Below are positions 53,054 through 64,000 of a stretch of DNA of 64,000 nucleotides, in pieces. The stretch spans positions 804,001 to 868,000 of the forward strand of contig NC_091116.1 of the NCBI RefSeq assembly GCF_024713975.1. Reading direction: 5' to 3'. Numbering within the stretch: position 1 is the first letter of the stretch; each line of letters opens with the position of its first letter. The stretch is from Paralichthys olivaceus (taxonomy: Eukaryota; Chordata; Actinopteri; Pleuronectiformes; Paralichthyidae). Made by a program: the position numbers and the translations under genes. Under the pieces are notes generated by a model that saw nothing but the letters and a program-made list of their open reading frames with translations, was not told the DNA's origin and made no database searches.

Positions 53054-53080
53054 TATATATATATATATATATATATATAT
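53054..53080. repeat. TA microsatellite
   Basis: An uninterrupted (TA)n tract. Confidence 0.9.
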
Positions 53081-56049
53081 GGAGACACTGATGTAGTGCA
53101 GTATTCAGTCATTTACTTTTACTCACAACCAATTGTCAAGATCTCATTTTTACATTTTAACTTCCAAGACAAATTTCTTCAGCATCTTGAGGTTCAGGCT
53201 TCGACTTTCAACTCTTCCACTATTACTCCGCATTTCACCAAAGATTTTATAACTATTCAACTCATATGAAGCCGTTTTCAACTTTGCTTTTCTGCTGCTA
53301 AAGAGACACTGCGCCCTCACATATTTAACATATATATAATAATTATAATTCCATGCTTATCCTTCATCCATGAATTCAAGTACATCAGCAAAAAGACAGG
53401 AAGTGTGACCCAGGCCTGATAACAGCGGGGCGACTAGTTCTGAAAACGTTGAGCACGCAGCGCACAATGAGGTGTCTGTTCGGTTTCCTGTTTGTTGTTT
53501 TGTCAGAATGTGTCTGAATGTGTCAAAATGAACAGTTTTGCTCTGAGGACTCGGTGACGGACAAAGAAACCTTTACACACACACACACACACACACATAA
53601 TTCCTCCCAATCATGACTTGTAATGATGTTTGTACAATCAAACAAGTGCAGCTCAGCATCAAACCATCACAGGCCAGAAACTTGATTTGTTTAAAGACTT
53701 CAGCTGACTTGATAATCTTCACCTATTCTCATAGTTTGTACTGTATCTGCTCCACATCAGTCTTGGTTTGATAAAAAACCTGAGGAGGAATTTTGGCCTC
53801 TGCAACTTCCTTCCTTTTTTCTTCCATGTGAAGCCAAATAAGGAAAGTTTGCCACATCTGCTGAAATTTGAGGCCTGTGGGTGTCTGCTGCTCAGCGCCT
53901 CGGCATTTCGCCCTGACGAGAAGAAAAAGCTCAGACTTCACGTACTTCTCTTACTATGAAACATATGACATCATCTGGTTTCTCTCCCTCCTCCTCTCCA
54001 CTTCTTTCTCTATCTTTCCCCTAATTCTTTCTTTCACATGTTCACTGTTGTGTAATCCTGTTGGGGCAGCCAGGGCGACATTGTGAACTCTTGCCCTATG
54101 TGGAGAAAACATTTGCCCTTTTCTACTCCTGACCGCAGCTGCTGTGTTTCAACAACTGTTAGTATCAGACTACGCACAATTAACCCAGCAGTCTCCGGTC
54201 TTTTGGTATTTTCAGACAAATGTCTTGTCTTTAAACTTTAAAAAGTCACTCATCTGATGAAGTTTTCTCATTTGTTTTCAGTGCACATTACTTTTTATGT
54301 CGTCTTCTGAGGAAGAGTGAAGAGAATTCTCCAAACATACAATTTTCATTTTTTCAAGTTGTATCATTTTCAGCCCCGCAGCTGTTTCCATTCAACTCAA
54401 GTAAAATAAGCTATTGAGGCTCAACATGAGACTGCTCACCATCTTCCTGTTTAGTGTAACTTCCTCTTAAGTTCCCCTCAAAACAAGCACTACATGCTGC
54501 CTGAGAAGGAAGTGAGACACGGTGGTTTACCTCAGCTCAGCAGTGCAACAAAGGTTCAAAGCTTAGCAGAATGAAAAGAGCATGACCTTCTGATGTGCCC
54601 ACTTAGAGTTGTTAGAGTTAGAGTTAGAGTTTTTAGCAGCAGACAAGATTCGGTGGATTCTCCCTCTTCTGTATCGCACCACAGATTGCACATGATCCGC
54701 AGTTCAGAGGTCAAATATGTCACAGACCGGGTGTGATGTTGGACGAGAGATGATTTTTGGGGCGTTTGTTCACACTGAGCATGTTTGAACAGTTTGTTTG
54801 ACCTGTGCACTTTAACCCTCAACTCCTTTATTTTAGTTTGATTTGACTACGTTATGTTTAAATTATAATTTTTTCCTCCTTACTGGTAAGATAACCGCAT
54901 AAAAGTTGCTGAACCTGAGAAAAGCTACCTTTGAGTCCTGAAAGCAGAGGCTACGTGACTTCTGCTTGTTGGCAGCAATTGTGGCCTCAAGTGGTATTTA
55001 CGAGATCATGGTTTATTGAATTTGTCTATTGAGTCAGCAGCTGTAAAGACATTGTCCTTATCTGTGCCATGTTAAAATGTAGTGGAACAGCAAGTAGAAG
55101 TATTAAATCTGTGTTGGACAATTTTGGCTGTCGCAGCTAAAATGAAAATGAAATGAGCAAGTGAGTGTTTCTATACTTATGAACTCAATTGTGTTATTTC
55201 CTCTTTGAAAAGCTACTGTAAAGCAAATGGAAGTGAATGTAAAGTGTTATTATTCTTGTTCAAATGACACTGTGTGTGTGTGTTTGTCTGTGTGTGTGTA
55301 GATTGCCATATGCGTCCAATCACAGTCTGTAAACACGTCTCATCCCACTGTTGCTTTCACACTTTTTTCTGTCTTCAGATCCACTTTTCATACACAGTCT
55401 GATTCTCCAACCTCGCCGAACTGGAGGACAGGCGCCAATAGGAGAAGTGAAGGCCGTGGGTGGGGAGGAATGTGTTTGGTAAATCTGTAGCGGGGGGCGA
55501 GACGGGGGAGCAGTGACGTGGAGGAGGCGAACGAGAGGCCAGGAAATTGAAGAGCAGGAAATTGAGGAGAAGGAGGAAAAAAAAGCAAAGGACAGGGTAG
55601 AAAGGAGGAATGAACGGTGAGAGGAGTATGGGAGTATGTGTCCTGTTGGCAAACACTGCTGTGGGATATGTGGAATCCAGACTCAGCCACTTAATGGAAA
55701 TGACCAGGGAAGTGGAAGAGAAGAAAAGGGAGGAGGATGCTGGCTAAAAATGTACAGTACATGCTGCCTCTGTATTTCCCAACCTTTGTACGTAGCTTTG
55801 ATAGACGCATTGCACAAAGAGGAGACACGTTCTTTGTCTGAACTGTCACACCAAAACTGAAAAAACGCTAATTAAATGATTAATTTTCTCATGTGAAGAA
55901 ACTTTCTTGTGTTTAATCAGCAGCAAAAGCAAGAACTTATTTTATGTCACAACTCCAAATTACACACATTTATCACCGATAGCACTTTCAGCTCTTATCT
56001 TTCATATGCTGTTTAAAGTGCGTCATGCAGGTAGATATTTAACCGCGTG

Positions 56050-56083
56050 CACACACACAAACACACACACACACACACACACA
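56050..56083 (+). repeat. CA microsatellite
   Basis: (CA)n with one CAAA interruption. A second tract, (CCA)n then (CA)n, lies at 56431-56469. Confidence 0.95.
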
Positions 56084-56164
56084 GCAACAAGGAAAGGTCT
56101 ATGAGACTTCACACGTCCTCTGTTACACAACAATAACTGTGGATGCCACCAGTGCTGTGATTGA

Positions 56165-56215
56165 CCCACCATAGCTCAGTGGATTAGACATATATGGTTT
56201 AAAGTTGACAGAGAC
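56165..56215 (+). repeat. tRNA-derived SINE scrap (A box)
   Basis: ATAGCTCAGTGGATTAGA fits a tRNA A box (TRGCNNAGYNGGTTAGA). No clear B box or acceptor stem pairing follows, so this is not an intact tRNA. Confidence 0.45.
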
Positions 56216-57259
56216 GAGTAAGAATATTTTATTCATTTATTTAAAGGTGATATATATAACATTTTGTTGATTAACTCTGAGTTCAGCATTTAAACTTTTA
56301 TAAACTTTTCACAACACTATTCCTTTACTTGGCCGAGAGCTCGCTGATACTACTTGTTAGGACGGAAACACTCATTTGGTGCCACATTAAGTTTAACCCA
56401 CACACAGCTGAACCAAACTGAACGCCCCCCCACCACCACCACCACACACACACACACACACACACACACCTGTGCACCAGTTTGCACCAGTTTGCACTTT
56501 GAGCCTCGCCTCCTCCATTGTGATCCCACTGGAAACCTTCAGCCCAGTATAGATGCTGCACAACTGCGACCAACGTGGGAGGATGTGGTTTATTTGTGAC
56601 CCAGAGTCCCACTGTTGGAGGATTTCCCATGAGGCCGAGTGTGTGTGTGGGGGAGGGAGAGGAGGGGTTCATGGGAAAACAAATGCGACGAATCAATGTG
56701 GATAACTGCTGGTGCGCTCAGAGGGAACATATGGTCATAAGCACAGAGGAGAGAAGTCATGTGTGTGAGGATTATTATTAAAATCAATACTTTTACTTTA
56801 ATATTTCAGGTCACTGCCTTTGTTTTAATGGATTAACGTTGATACTTACAACAACATGAACTGTAGTTTCCCACAATGACACTAAAACTGTATCTTGTGA
56901 TTCTGTCTGAAGCTGATTCACGATGTACTTCTTTATAAGGTTCTGACAAGAGTTTAATCAGGAAAGAACAATATTATGATCAGCCGGAGCTGACACAAAA
57001 ACAGTCACGCTGTGGTTGCCTCATTTTCTGCACGAGCACACAGCTGCAAGTAAAAACCAAATAACCAGAGACTGTGACACTTCAGTCCAAAGTCTTTAAG
57101 TCCAAAATAGAAACTGGAGAAACACAAGAGCTTCAGTAAAACAGAGACACACAGAGAAGACATTCAGTCCACCCCAGTCAGCTGGGATCACCCTCAAGGT
57201 CATGAGTGGGTTAGTGGGGGGGGGGGGGGGGGCAGCCAAGCAACACCCCACTTCCCCCA

Positions 57260-57318
<59 letters not shown>
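57260..57318 (+). repeat. compound TC/CA microsatellite after a G run
   Basis: (TC)n then (CA)n, preceded by 17 G bases at 57216-57232. Confidence 0.95.
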
Positions 57319-57319
<1 letters not shown>

Positions 57320-58059
57320 TCAAGAGCATTAGTCACAGACACAAAATAGAGGATGATTTTGCTCTCACAGCATCAAAACCACAGCTCTGTGATCTCCAGT
57401 GTGTTTAAGGGAACAAAGCGAACAGACAATAGATCTGTCGATGTCATCGTGGAATAAAAATCCATTTAGAAAAATTACTGGGTTGTAAATGTGCAATAAA
57501 ATCCCACTGTGACAACGTCCTTTTTCATTAACTATATAAAAAAGCAAAGTATTTAAAATCATGTTATTCGTAATATATTCTTCAAATAATAGTAATTATA
57601 ACTTTCACAATAAAGTGAAACTGTCACTTTGCAAATCTGAAGTTAACAAATGTTAGATTATAACGTGATTATATATTCTTTTAAACTTTGCTCTATGTGA
57701 GATAGAGTTAGAAGTACAATAGCAGCCACTCAATCAAATCAGTAACAAAAGACCCTTGTTTGATGACGTGAAGCAGCATGGGATCATGGGAGTTGTTGTC
57801 TTCACCACCATTGCTGATGAAAACCTACCTGATGCAACTCAAGTGAAAAACATGTTCACGCTGGAATATTGACCGAATCACAGACTAGAACTCATTTTGA
57901 ATACCTTTTCATTCAGTGGTGTTGTGTCTCGGGCACACACACATTCATGCAGTGCGTGTTGGGGGGGGACTGACCATGTTGTCATGAATGTCTGCCCATG
58001 AAGAAACTGATCAGTTTAACAAGAAGGCCTCTCACCTCCTCAAGCTCAGGGCGGGGCTC

Positions 58060-58109
58060 TGTGTGTGTGTGTGTGTCTGTGTCTGTGTGCGTGCATGTGT
58101 GTGTGTGAA
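58060..58109 (+). repeat. TG microsatellite
   Basis: (TG)n with CTGTG and GCGTGCA interruptions. Confidence 0.9.
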
Positions 58110-58237
58110 CGGTAATGTGTACATGCCATCAAGCATGGCGTGGTCTGCACAAGAGGCGGAGACAAACAAAAGCAGGATGTGATACAGCAGGACTCCTTCC
58201 TCACAGAGCTCCATTGAGCTCAGCTGCAGTGCAGGGA

Positions 58238-58251
58238 GCGCCACCTATTGG
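58238..58251 (-). promoter_or_regulatory. CTCF-like motif, minus orientation
   Basis: The reverse complement CCAATAGGTGGCGC matches the CTCF core at 13 of 14 positions. Confidence 0.5.
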
Positions 58252-60399
58252 CGAGCATGCACCACAGCTGTGGTGTGCTGGTAAAATTCCATTCCATTAT
58301 TTGATAAGAGCCAAGGAGCCTTGTGAGTGTTTTCGGGAATTCCAGTCATGTGTGGCTGCAGAGACAAATGGCAGGGGTCTTACGGTGTGTCGGCTGCTGA
58401 CTGGTGGAAGAGGGTCTTTTATTTTCTGTTTTGTCTGTTGCATATGTTCCCTGAAGGCTCAGCTGGGCCCCACCCATCTAGGCACGCACACAAACACACA
58501 TATACACACACTGCAGAGGCAACACACAGCCTGAGGTGTGAAACCCTCTTGTGACTGAAAGTTCACAGGTTCAATCCACTTAACTTCAACCTCAGTGGCA
58601 GAAAAACAAACATCTTCCTGTGCACGTAGCCGGCAGAAAAACTCTCTCAGGCTTGTGTTCAGGAAGAAAAGTTAGACGCTGCTTCAAACGTCTCCTATAG
58701 AAGCTTAAATTTCCATTTGGGGTTTTAAGAGCTGCTGCTTGAAGACTTAAGAGCCAGAAGCCATTACATGAGGAGACAGTGCATCAGTTTCACCTCAGGG
58801 CCTCCACCGCTGTTGGCCCCGGCTGCATGAATCCTGAAAGCAAATGTTTAATATATGTCTAAGAGGGTGATGTCATAGTGTCAGTTATATAATGACACCC
58901 TGCTCGTCTATATTACATGGACGAATCTGACTGAATGATGATATATCATTTGACAGGGTTGTACTTTACTGGATCTGACTGACTCTGGTTCAGTTTATGT
59001 GTAATTTCAGGAAATAAACTCAGCCAGGTTTTCAGTTGAGTGTTTCCAAAGGGACGTTTGTACAGATAACAAACCGGATGTCTCATTGTCTGTGTTCACG
59101 ACTGCTGGCACAAGCATCCAAAACATCCTGACAGATGTTTATGTGTTTTGGATGAAGATGTGATTTCTCTTAACGTGAAATTATTAAGGCGGCAGGTTTT
59201 TGTTTTGCTTTAACCCAGCAGATGTGTTTTAAAAAATCTGACAAATGATGGTTTTAAAGCCCAAAAATCGATGATTTTTGCTGCGGAAATGAATCAAATC
59301 TGTGTGAATAGTTTGAGCCGACCTGTTGGTGCTGACCTTTGACGAAGCTGGAATGTCTAAAATCCAGAAAGCTGTGGTAGATGATTCGCTGTGTCACAAC
59401 ATTCACTGTTATTAAAACGTCTGCTAGGGACTAAAGAGCTCTGTGAAAACTGAGTGTTTTGAATAAGCTTTATTGTTCATACCACCTTAAATTCTTTACG
59501 CTTTTCTTGTTTTACTTAGTGGTGGTAGAAATAATTTAATCAATGATGTTGTATCCATGGTGACATATTGTTTTCGTCAGAGTAGACCTGACAGTCGTCT
59601 CATAGATATCAGTTGTCTTAATATGCTGGAATTATTTGATAAAATCTAAGATTTCTTTCATTATTACATCAACTCAGAGAGACACAATAACAGCTACCTG
59701 CAAACTCGTCTGTCCACTGTATTGGTCCTGATGCACAATAACTTTTCTTGAAGTTACACAACTGTACAACAATTGCACAACAGTCTGAGGGGCTTGTCTC
59801 AGGCTACTGTGAGATACCATCCACTTTCATGCCTCGTGGCTGCTGGGCTGTTTATATACGAAGACGAATGCATGCTGCTGCTTGCAGACGGCAAACATAC
59901 GACTCCATAGTTCAGCCCGAAATGACCACACGGAAATGAAGAATGTTTTCTTTTGTCTTTACTGAACTTAAATCTCTGGACTATGAGTCACACCCTCAGC
60001 TCCTCCTGTTCTTTGGCATAGTAATTAATTTAGGTTTATTGTAAAGATAAGAGTTGTGATCCTCCAATACATGTTAGACAAATCACAGGAACGTATTCCC
60101 ACAGATTTAACACATTCCAACGCACAAGAATGATCAGCAATAAGATTTGAGATGATTCTCCTTTAATTGATGCTCATGTTTGGAATTTTCACTCCATCCC
60201 TTAGAATTAACGTCAAAATAACATCAATAAAAACAGAAATGTAATTTAAAAGGAAGCATTATCTGTTTATCAGCTTCAGGTACAGTCAGTTCCAGAGCTA
60301 GAAACTCATCCAACCCTTTATGGTCACACCACGGCTCTGGTTCCCTGAGGCTGCAGCACCATCTAGAGGCCAAGGCGGGCAATGTCCCTGTTTTGAAGA

Positions 60400-60492
60400 C
60401 ATGACACAATTCAACATGGCTGCTCCCATGCGGACGTGTTTTTGTGGATTCCTGCTTGTGTGAAGAAGCAGAAAAACCATGAGGAAGTTCAG
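60400..60492 (+). other. tceanc: putative 5'UTR exon of tceanc (start approximate)
   Basis: The sequence ends AAGTTCAG before a GTAAAC donor at 60493, and an acceptor CTCCAG lies at 60621-60626, six bases before the tceanc ATG. A 15-codon upstream frame (ATG at 60416, TGA at 60461-60463) lies inside it. The 5' end is not defined. Confidence 0.5.
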
Positions 60493-60631
60493 GTAAACAA
60501 ACAGAAACGAATCAGTTTCAATAGCAAACTGCATAATGAAGTAAATTGTTGTTGCATCTGCATTTTCTCAAAGGTTAAGCATCTTTATCTTTTGCATTCA
60601 TGAACTTAACTATTTATTCTCTCCAGAGTCC

Positions 60632-61585
60632 ATGGATGCCAAAGAAATAGTCCACTGTGCGCTGCAGCTAGAGAAACTCACCTCGGAGAGAAGCTACGGG
60701 AACATCTGGACCCTCCTCGGTGACCTCGATAAGTCGCAGGTCACAGCCGAGCAGCTGGAGATGACGGACATCGTCAGGGTTCTCTATAGGCTGCTGAAAA
60801 CCTGTTCCCACGACGGCGTGAGGAAGAAAGTCCGGGGCTTGTTGTCCAAGTGGAAGAGGCAATACAGCAAAGTGAAATGCAGAGGGGAGAGCGAGGGGGA
60901 TGGAGGGGAGTCCAAGCAGGAGGAGGATTCCCCCTGTGGTTCAGCACAGGCAGGTGATAGCGGAGGGAGTGTGAATGTTGCTGCAGAGCAAGAAGCATCA
61001 TTCACAGTTGGAAAAGACGACCTCCAGACTCCCACTTCCTCTGTGTCCTCATCTGTGAGAGCCAAATGTGCTCAGCTGCTCCTCGCCGCCCTCCAGCCCG
61101 AACCCCCCGATCAGGACGTGGCCGCACGGCTGGCCCGAGACATCGAGCGGCACGTCCACGAGCTCCACAAACCCAGTCAGGTCAAATACAAAACCTGCGT
61201 GAGGAGCAAGGTAGCCAACCTGAGGAATCCTAAAAATGGCCACCTACGCCGGGGCCTCCTGAGCGGCTCCCTGACGCCAGAGGCCTTCGCCCGCATGTCG
61301 GTGAAGGAGATGGCGAGCGAGGAGCTGCGGCAGCTCAGGGAGGAGTACTCGTCTCGGGGTGTGAGCGAGAGGCAGCTTCCTCAGGGGATAGAGGGGACGC
61401 AGACGCAGAAGATTCGCTGCAAAAGGTGCGGGGGGTCGGACTGTAGAGTGACGCAGGTGTCCAGGGGTGCCCTGTTCCTGCCTACGTGGGTGAGGAGCGC
61501 CGGCCCTGACGAGGATGCGATGACTTTTGTGACCTGCAGTGCCTGCGGGCAGCAGTGGTACCACAGTGGCTGGGTCTGTCTCTAA
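60632..61585 (+). CDS. tceanc: TCEANC-like TFIIS-family protein
   Basis: A 317-residue protein encoded by one exon, related to elongation factor TFIIS (TCEA), which helps stalled RNA polymerase II cleave backtracked RNA in the nucleus. Residues about 5-80 form the TFIIS N-terminal (LW) helical domain, ending VRKKVRGLLSKWKRQY. A charged Ser/Glu/Gly linker follows. Residues about 139-245 are the central domain, with SSVRAKCAQLLLAAL and the highly typical KYKTCVRSKVANLRNPKN. The C-terminus (261-317) holds CKRC and CSAC pairs, like the TFIIS zinc ribbon. The ATG has the context GTCCATGG, and the frame ends TAA. Position after prps2 and tmsb4x matches human TCEANC. The human protein is similar in size (351 residues). 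Confidence 0.92.
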   Translation: MDAKEIVHCALQLEKLTSERSYGNIWTLLGDLDKSQVTAEQLEMTDIVRVLYRLLKTCSHDGVRKKVRGLLSKWKRQYSKVKCRGESEGDGGESKQEEDSPCGSAQAGDSGGSVNVAAEQEASFTVGKDDLQTPTSSVSSSVRAKCAQLLLAALQPEPPDQDVAARLARDIERHVHELHKPSQVKYKTCVRSKVANLRNPKNGHLRRGLLSGSLTPEAFARMSVKEMASEELRQLREEYSSRGVSERQLPQGIEGTQTQKIRCKRCGGSDCRVTQVSRGALFLPTWVRSAGPDEDAMTFVTCSACGQQWYHSGWVCL

Positions 61586-61599
61586 ATCCAAGTGACGAT

Positions 61600-61650
61600 G
61601 TTTAGATCCGCCAAGGAGGTTACGTTTTCATCTCTGGTTGTTTGTTGGTA
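61600..61650 (+). repeat. 5' end of fish interspersed repeat C in tceanc 3'UTR
   Basis: CCGCCAAGGAGGTTACGTTTT followed by a GTTTGTTGG run is the standard start of this repeat family. It lies just after the tceanc stop. Confidence 0.65.
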
Positions 61651-61688
61651 GAATTATTCATATTTATGTGCAAATTGCTGCAGATCTT

Positions 61689-61694
61689 AATAAA
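61689..61694 (+). terminator. tceanc: tceanc polyadenylation signal
   Basis: AATAAA about 104 bases after the stop codon, followed by a GT-rich stretch (GTGTCTGAG). Confidence 0.7.
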
Positions 61695-61699
61695 ACTCT

Positions 61700-63690
61700 G
61701 GATCTAGTGCATGAAAGTGTCTGAGTTTATATTGTTTGTTTTTCAAAACACCAAAATATTCAGTCGCCTTCAACTGTTTCAGCTCTTTCTCTTTCACAAT
61801 CCACTTTCATTTGAATGTGTTTTCCTGTTGTCATGACACGTGAACGATTTCTGCTTCGCTTTAATCAACTTTCACAACAATTTGAAAAGAGTTGAAAACG
61901 TTGGTGGTTACGGTTCAGCAACTAGAATGGAGAATGTACCTCCGCCAAAGCCCAACAGTCTGGTTATGAAAGCACATTTACATTATTTAGATCTGCAACA
62001 AATTGCAAACACTCATAAACACTAAATATGCCTGGTTTGTTTCATCAAGCTCTACAAATTATTCTCTGAGAAATCATGGAAAAATCTTTGGCTGGAGGCA
62101 GAAAAGCCAAGTCACTGTTTATTGCAGCAGCAGATTGAAACCACAACTTTTCACAAGACAGCTCATCATCTTCTTCTTCTTCTTCTTCCCGCTGAATCAT
62201 TTCCTGTATCCTCCACTCGCTCTAATTGCCCGTCAGCGTGTCTCTTATTTACATTTCCTGGCTTCTTCATGTTTTTCTTAGAAACAACCACTGACATTAA
62301 CCTTTCGCCTTTGCTAATGCAAGCCTTTATTGATCTGTATAAAAAAAGTATCCAGTTGCACTGATCTGTAAGCCACTCTGGCTATGAATGCTGGGTAAAT
62401 TCTTCCGCCGACAATATCCTATTCATTTGGAGCAAACTGGATTGTGAGGATGAGACATGTGACCTTAGAGAACGGCGAGCATGTGAGTCAGTAATCTGCC
62501 CCTCTGAGCCTCGGCCTTGGGGGTTGGATACCCATGGTCCCGCTGTGTGTGTGGAGTCAGTCGACGTGGCGCCGTGACTCGCTGACACGTCACAGTGACA
62601 TCACGGCGAGGGGCCTGTGCGGTCGAGGCCCAGGAGTTTCAGAAAATGTCTTTCCTCAATCAAAGAGGAAGTTTTTGACTTTTTCCCACAATCTCACTTT
62701 GTTTTAAATGACAAACCATACGTGCCCTAATGAAAATCCCCCCTCTCTCATGGTTAGTTGCTTGTTTTCAGATATGGACGCTGCAGCCCCCTCTTCACTG
62801 AGATACAGTAGGAATGTGTGTGTGTGTGTGTGTGGTATCTGCAGTGTTGTGGCATTTCTCTGTGTTGCGTCTCCTCTCAGATCCTCCCTATCTTTCTTTT
62901 GGTTGTAGTGTTGTGCGAAGGATTTCACCCTTTCGGTCACAGCGGTCTGTCAGATCAACGCAGTGTTGCTATTTCCACCTTTCTCCACCTCACACAGTAA
63001 GAAAGCAGAATATAGATGTAGGTAAGAAGATGGAGCTGTTAATGACTCAGGTAGTTCTTTTTGAAATGGGATTTGTATGCAGTTTGACACATGGTGAGAG
63101 GTTTTAAATATAAACCATTATTTGTCACAAGTTGTGGCCCGAGTATTTCATTTTAGGTTTTATTTTTAAAGCAGTGAAAGAATTGTACCCCCCCCCCCTA
63201 AAAGCAAACATATTTTTTTGTCCTTGTTGCTTCTGGGCTGCAAAAGTGAAAAGGTTGGGACAACTCAAAATTTCAAGACAACTTACCAACTCAATCTCCT
63301 TAACTTTAGAAGGAAATCACCTACAGTTGTGATGACTCACTATCTTTTGTTCTGACTCTTTACCTTTCATGATTATAAAGATGTAACAGCTTGAGTTCCA
63401 CAATCTAAGAATTGTCACTCTCCAGGATTTTCATATGTAAACGTGAGATTTTGTCACCCACCATTAACAACTGTGTTTAACAAATTCATTTCTAAATGTA
63501 AATGCACATCCACAGCTCTTTTATTATTCACTTATACTGCTGCTGGCACATGTCGGTTTATAGCGTCTTGCCCGAGGACACTTGGTGTGGGAACTGGAGA
63601 CATGTTTGGGTGTTCGGGCAGATTAAATACTTTGTTAAGCTTATAAATATTCTTTGTTCACTTTGTTATAAAATCATAAACATTTTCTGA
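61700..63690. other. intergenic, no gene seen
   Basis: AT-rich, with a TTC run near 62170-62190, a TG tract at 62814-62834 and a C run at 63189-63198. Short open frames show no known motif. Confidence 0.6.
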
Positions 63691-63699
63691 ATTCATCTG

Positions 63700-63755
63700 G
63701 TGACCCCTTATAGGGACTCATTTGAAGGCCACACCCCCCAGGTTGAGAGCCACTG
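63700..63755 (-). mobile_element. hAT-type transposon end (fragment)
   Basis: The + strand ends CCCCAGGTTGAGAGCCACTG. Its reverse complement begins CAGTGGCTCTCAACCTGGGG, the terminus typical of Charlie-like hAT elements (CAGTGGTTCTCAACCTGGGG). No matching left end was found, so only one end is supported. Confidence 0.6.
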
Positions 63756-63879
63756 CTTTAACCCACTGATCCTAATTTAAATTAAACTAAATTTACTACG
63801 TTACCTCTCATGCGGCAGAATAAAGGACAAATCGTCTATTTTCTTTTTCTAAACGCATGAAAAAAGTACAATACATTGC

Positions 63880-64000
63880 GGACACATCCAGAAGAGCGCA
63901 TGATGAGAGGAGGCGTCACACTCCCGGGTCATATGAGCGTCACCAGTGGCTGTGCGGGGCCACAGAGCAGCGGGGGCCACCACCGGAGCTCCGCGTCACC
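63880..64000. promoter_or_regulatory. GC-rich edge, possible promoter or first exon of the next gene
   Basis: The last 120 bases switch to high GC with several CpGs. A frame opening with ATG at 63933 stays open to the window end (MSVTSGCAGPQSS...). It is too short to identify. Base composition is the main evidence. Confidence 0.3.

Larger units (their letters stand above)
46641..60399. other. gene-poor region, part 2
   Basis: No coding exon is supported in these 13.8 kb. Contents are microsatellites, G runs at 47069-47083 and 57216-57232, repeat-C fragments at 50473-50640 and 52320-52450, tRNA-like SINE scraps near 56165 and 58555, and CTCF-like motifs at 46648 and 58238. The rest is unremarkable AT-rich sequence. 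Confidence 0.55.

Noticed and set aside
56165..56240. An intact tRNA gene
   Set aside because: There is an A-box-like sequence but no consistent B box, anticodon stem or acceptor stem; a SINE scrap is more likely.

Overview
This window looks like nuclear DNA from a teleost fish, probably a percomorph-type genome. All recognisable genes are intron-containing vertebrate genes on the + strand. Introns are compact and rich in CA/TG microsatellites. There are degraded fish-type LINE, hAT and foldback repeats, and the beta-thymosin resembles the fish beta-12 type. Nothing bacterial, viral or plasmid-like was seen.

Layout. (1) 1-23.4 kb: the 3' three-quarters of hdac4, a class IIa histone deacetylase. 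It has 22 coding exons from 762 to the stop at 19585-19587, followed by a long 3'UTR carrying a short hAT-type element, a G-quadruplex-prone repeat and miR-1/206 and miR-140 seed matches. The 5' exons (N-terminal glutamine-rich and MEF2-binding part) lie upstream of the window. (2) 25.0-32.7 kb: a complete seven-exon PRPP synthetase gene of 318 codons, called prps2. (3) 34.1-36.0 kb: a complete beta-thymosin gene of 44 codons (tmsb4x/thymosin beta-12 type) with a non-coding first exon. (4) 36.0-60.4 kb: about 24 kb with no convincing coding exon, holding microsatellites, repeat fragments and CTCF- and ZNF143-like motifs. (5) 60.4-61.7 kb: tceanc, a TFIIS-related gene with its whole CDS in one exon. 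(6) The last 100 bases are GC-rich and may be the 5' edge of another gene.

The order prps2 - tmsb4x - tceanc matches a gene block on human Xp22.2, which supports the prps2 call. HDAC4 lies on a different human chromosome (2q37), so the hdac4/prps2 junction is a lineage-specific neighbourhood. The genes are not an operon and act separately: chromatin repression and signal-dependent shuttling (HDAC4), nucleotide precursor synthesis (PRPS2), actin-monomer sequestration (beta-thymosin) and transcription elongation (TCEANC).

No wholly new biological system was found. The most interesting signals are two GC-AG introns, an hdac4 donor that runs into a tandem array of decoy donors, a shortened loop beside the HDAC4 structural zinc site, an extra-zinc-ribbon feature in TCEANC, an intact-ended hAT MITE with its target-site duplication, and CTCF-like motifs around the tmsb4x-tceanc gap. 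Family assignments rest on reading the translated sequence by eye; no database search was possible.
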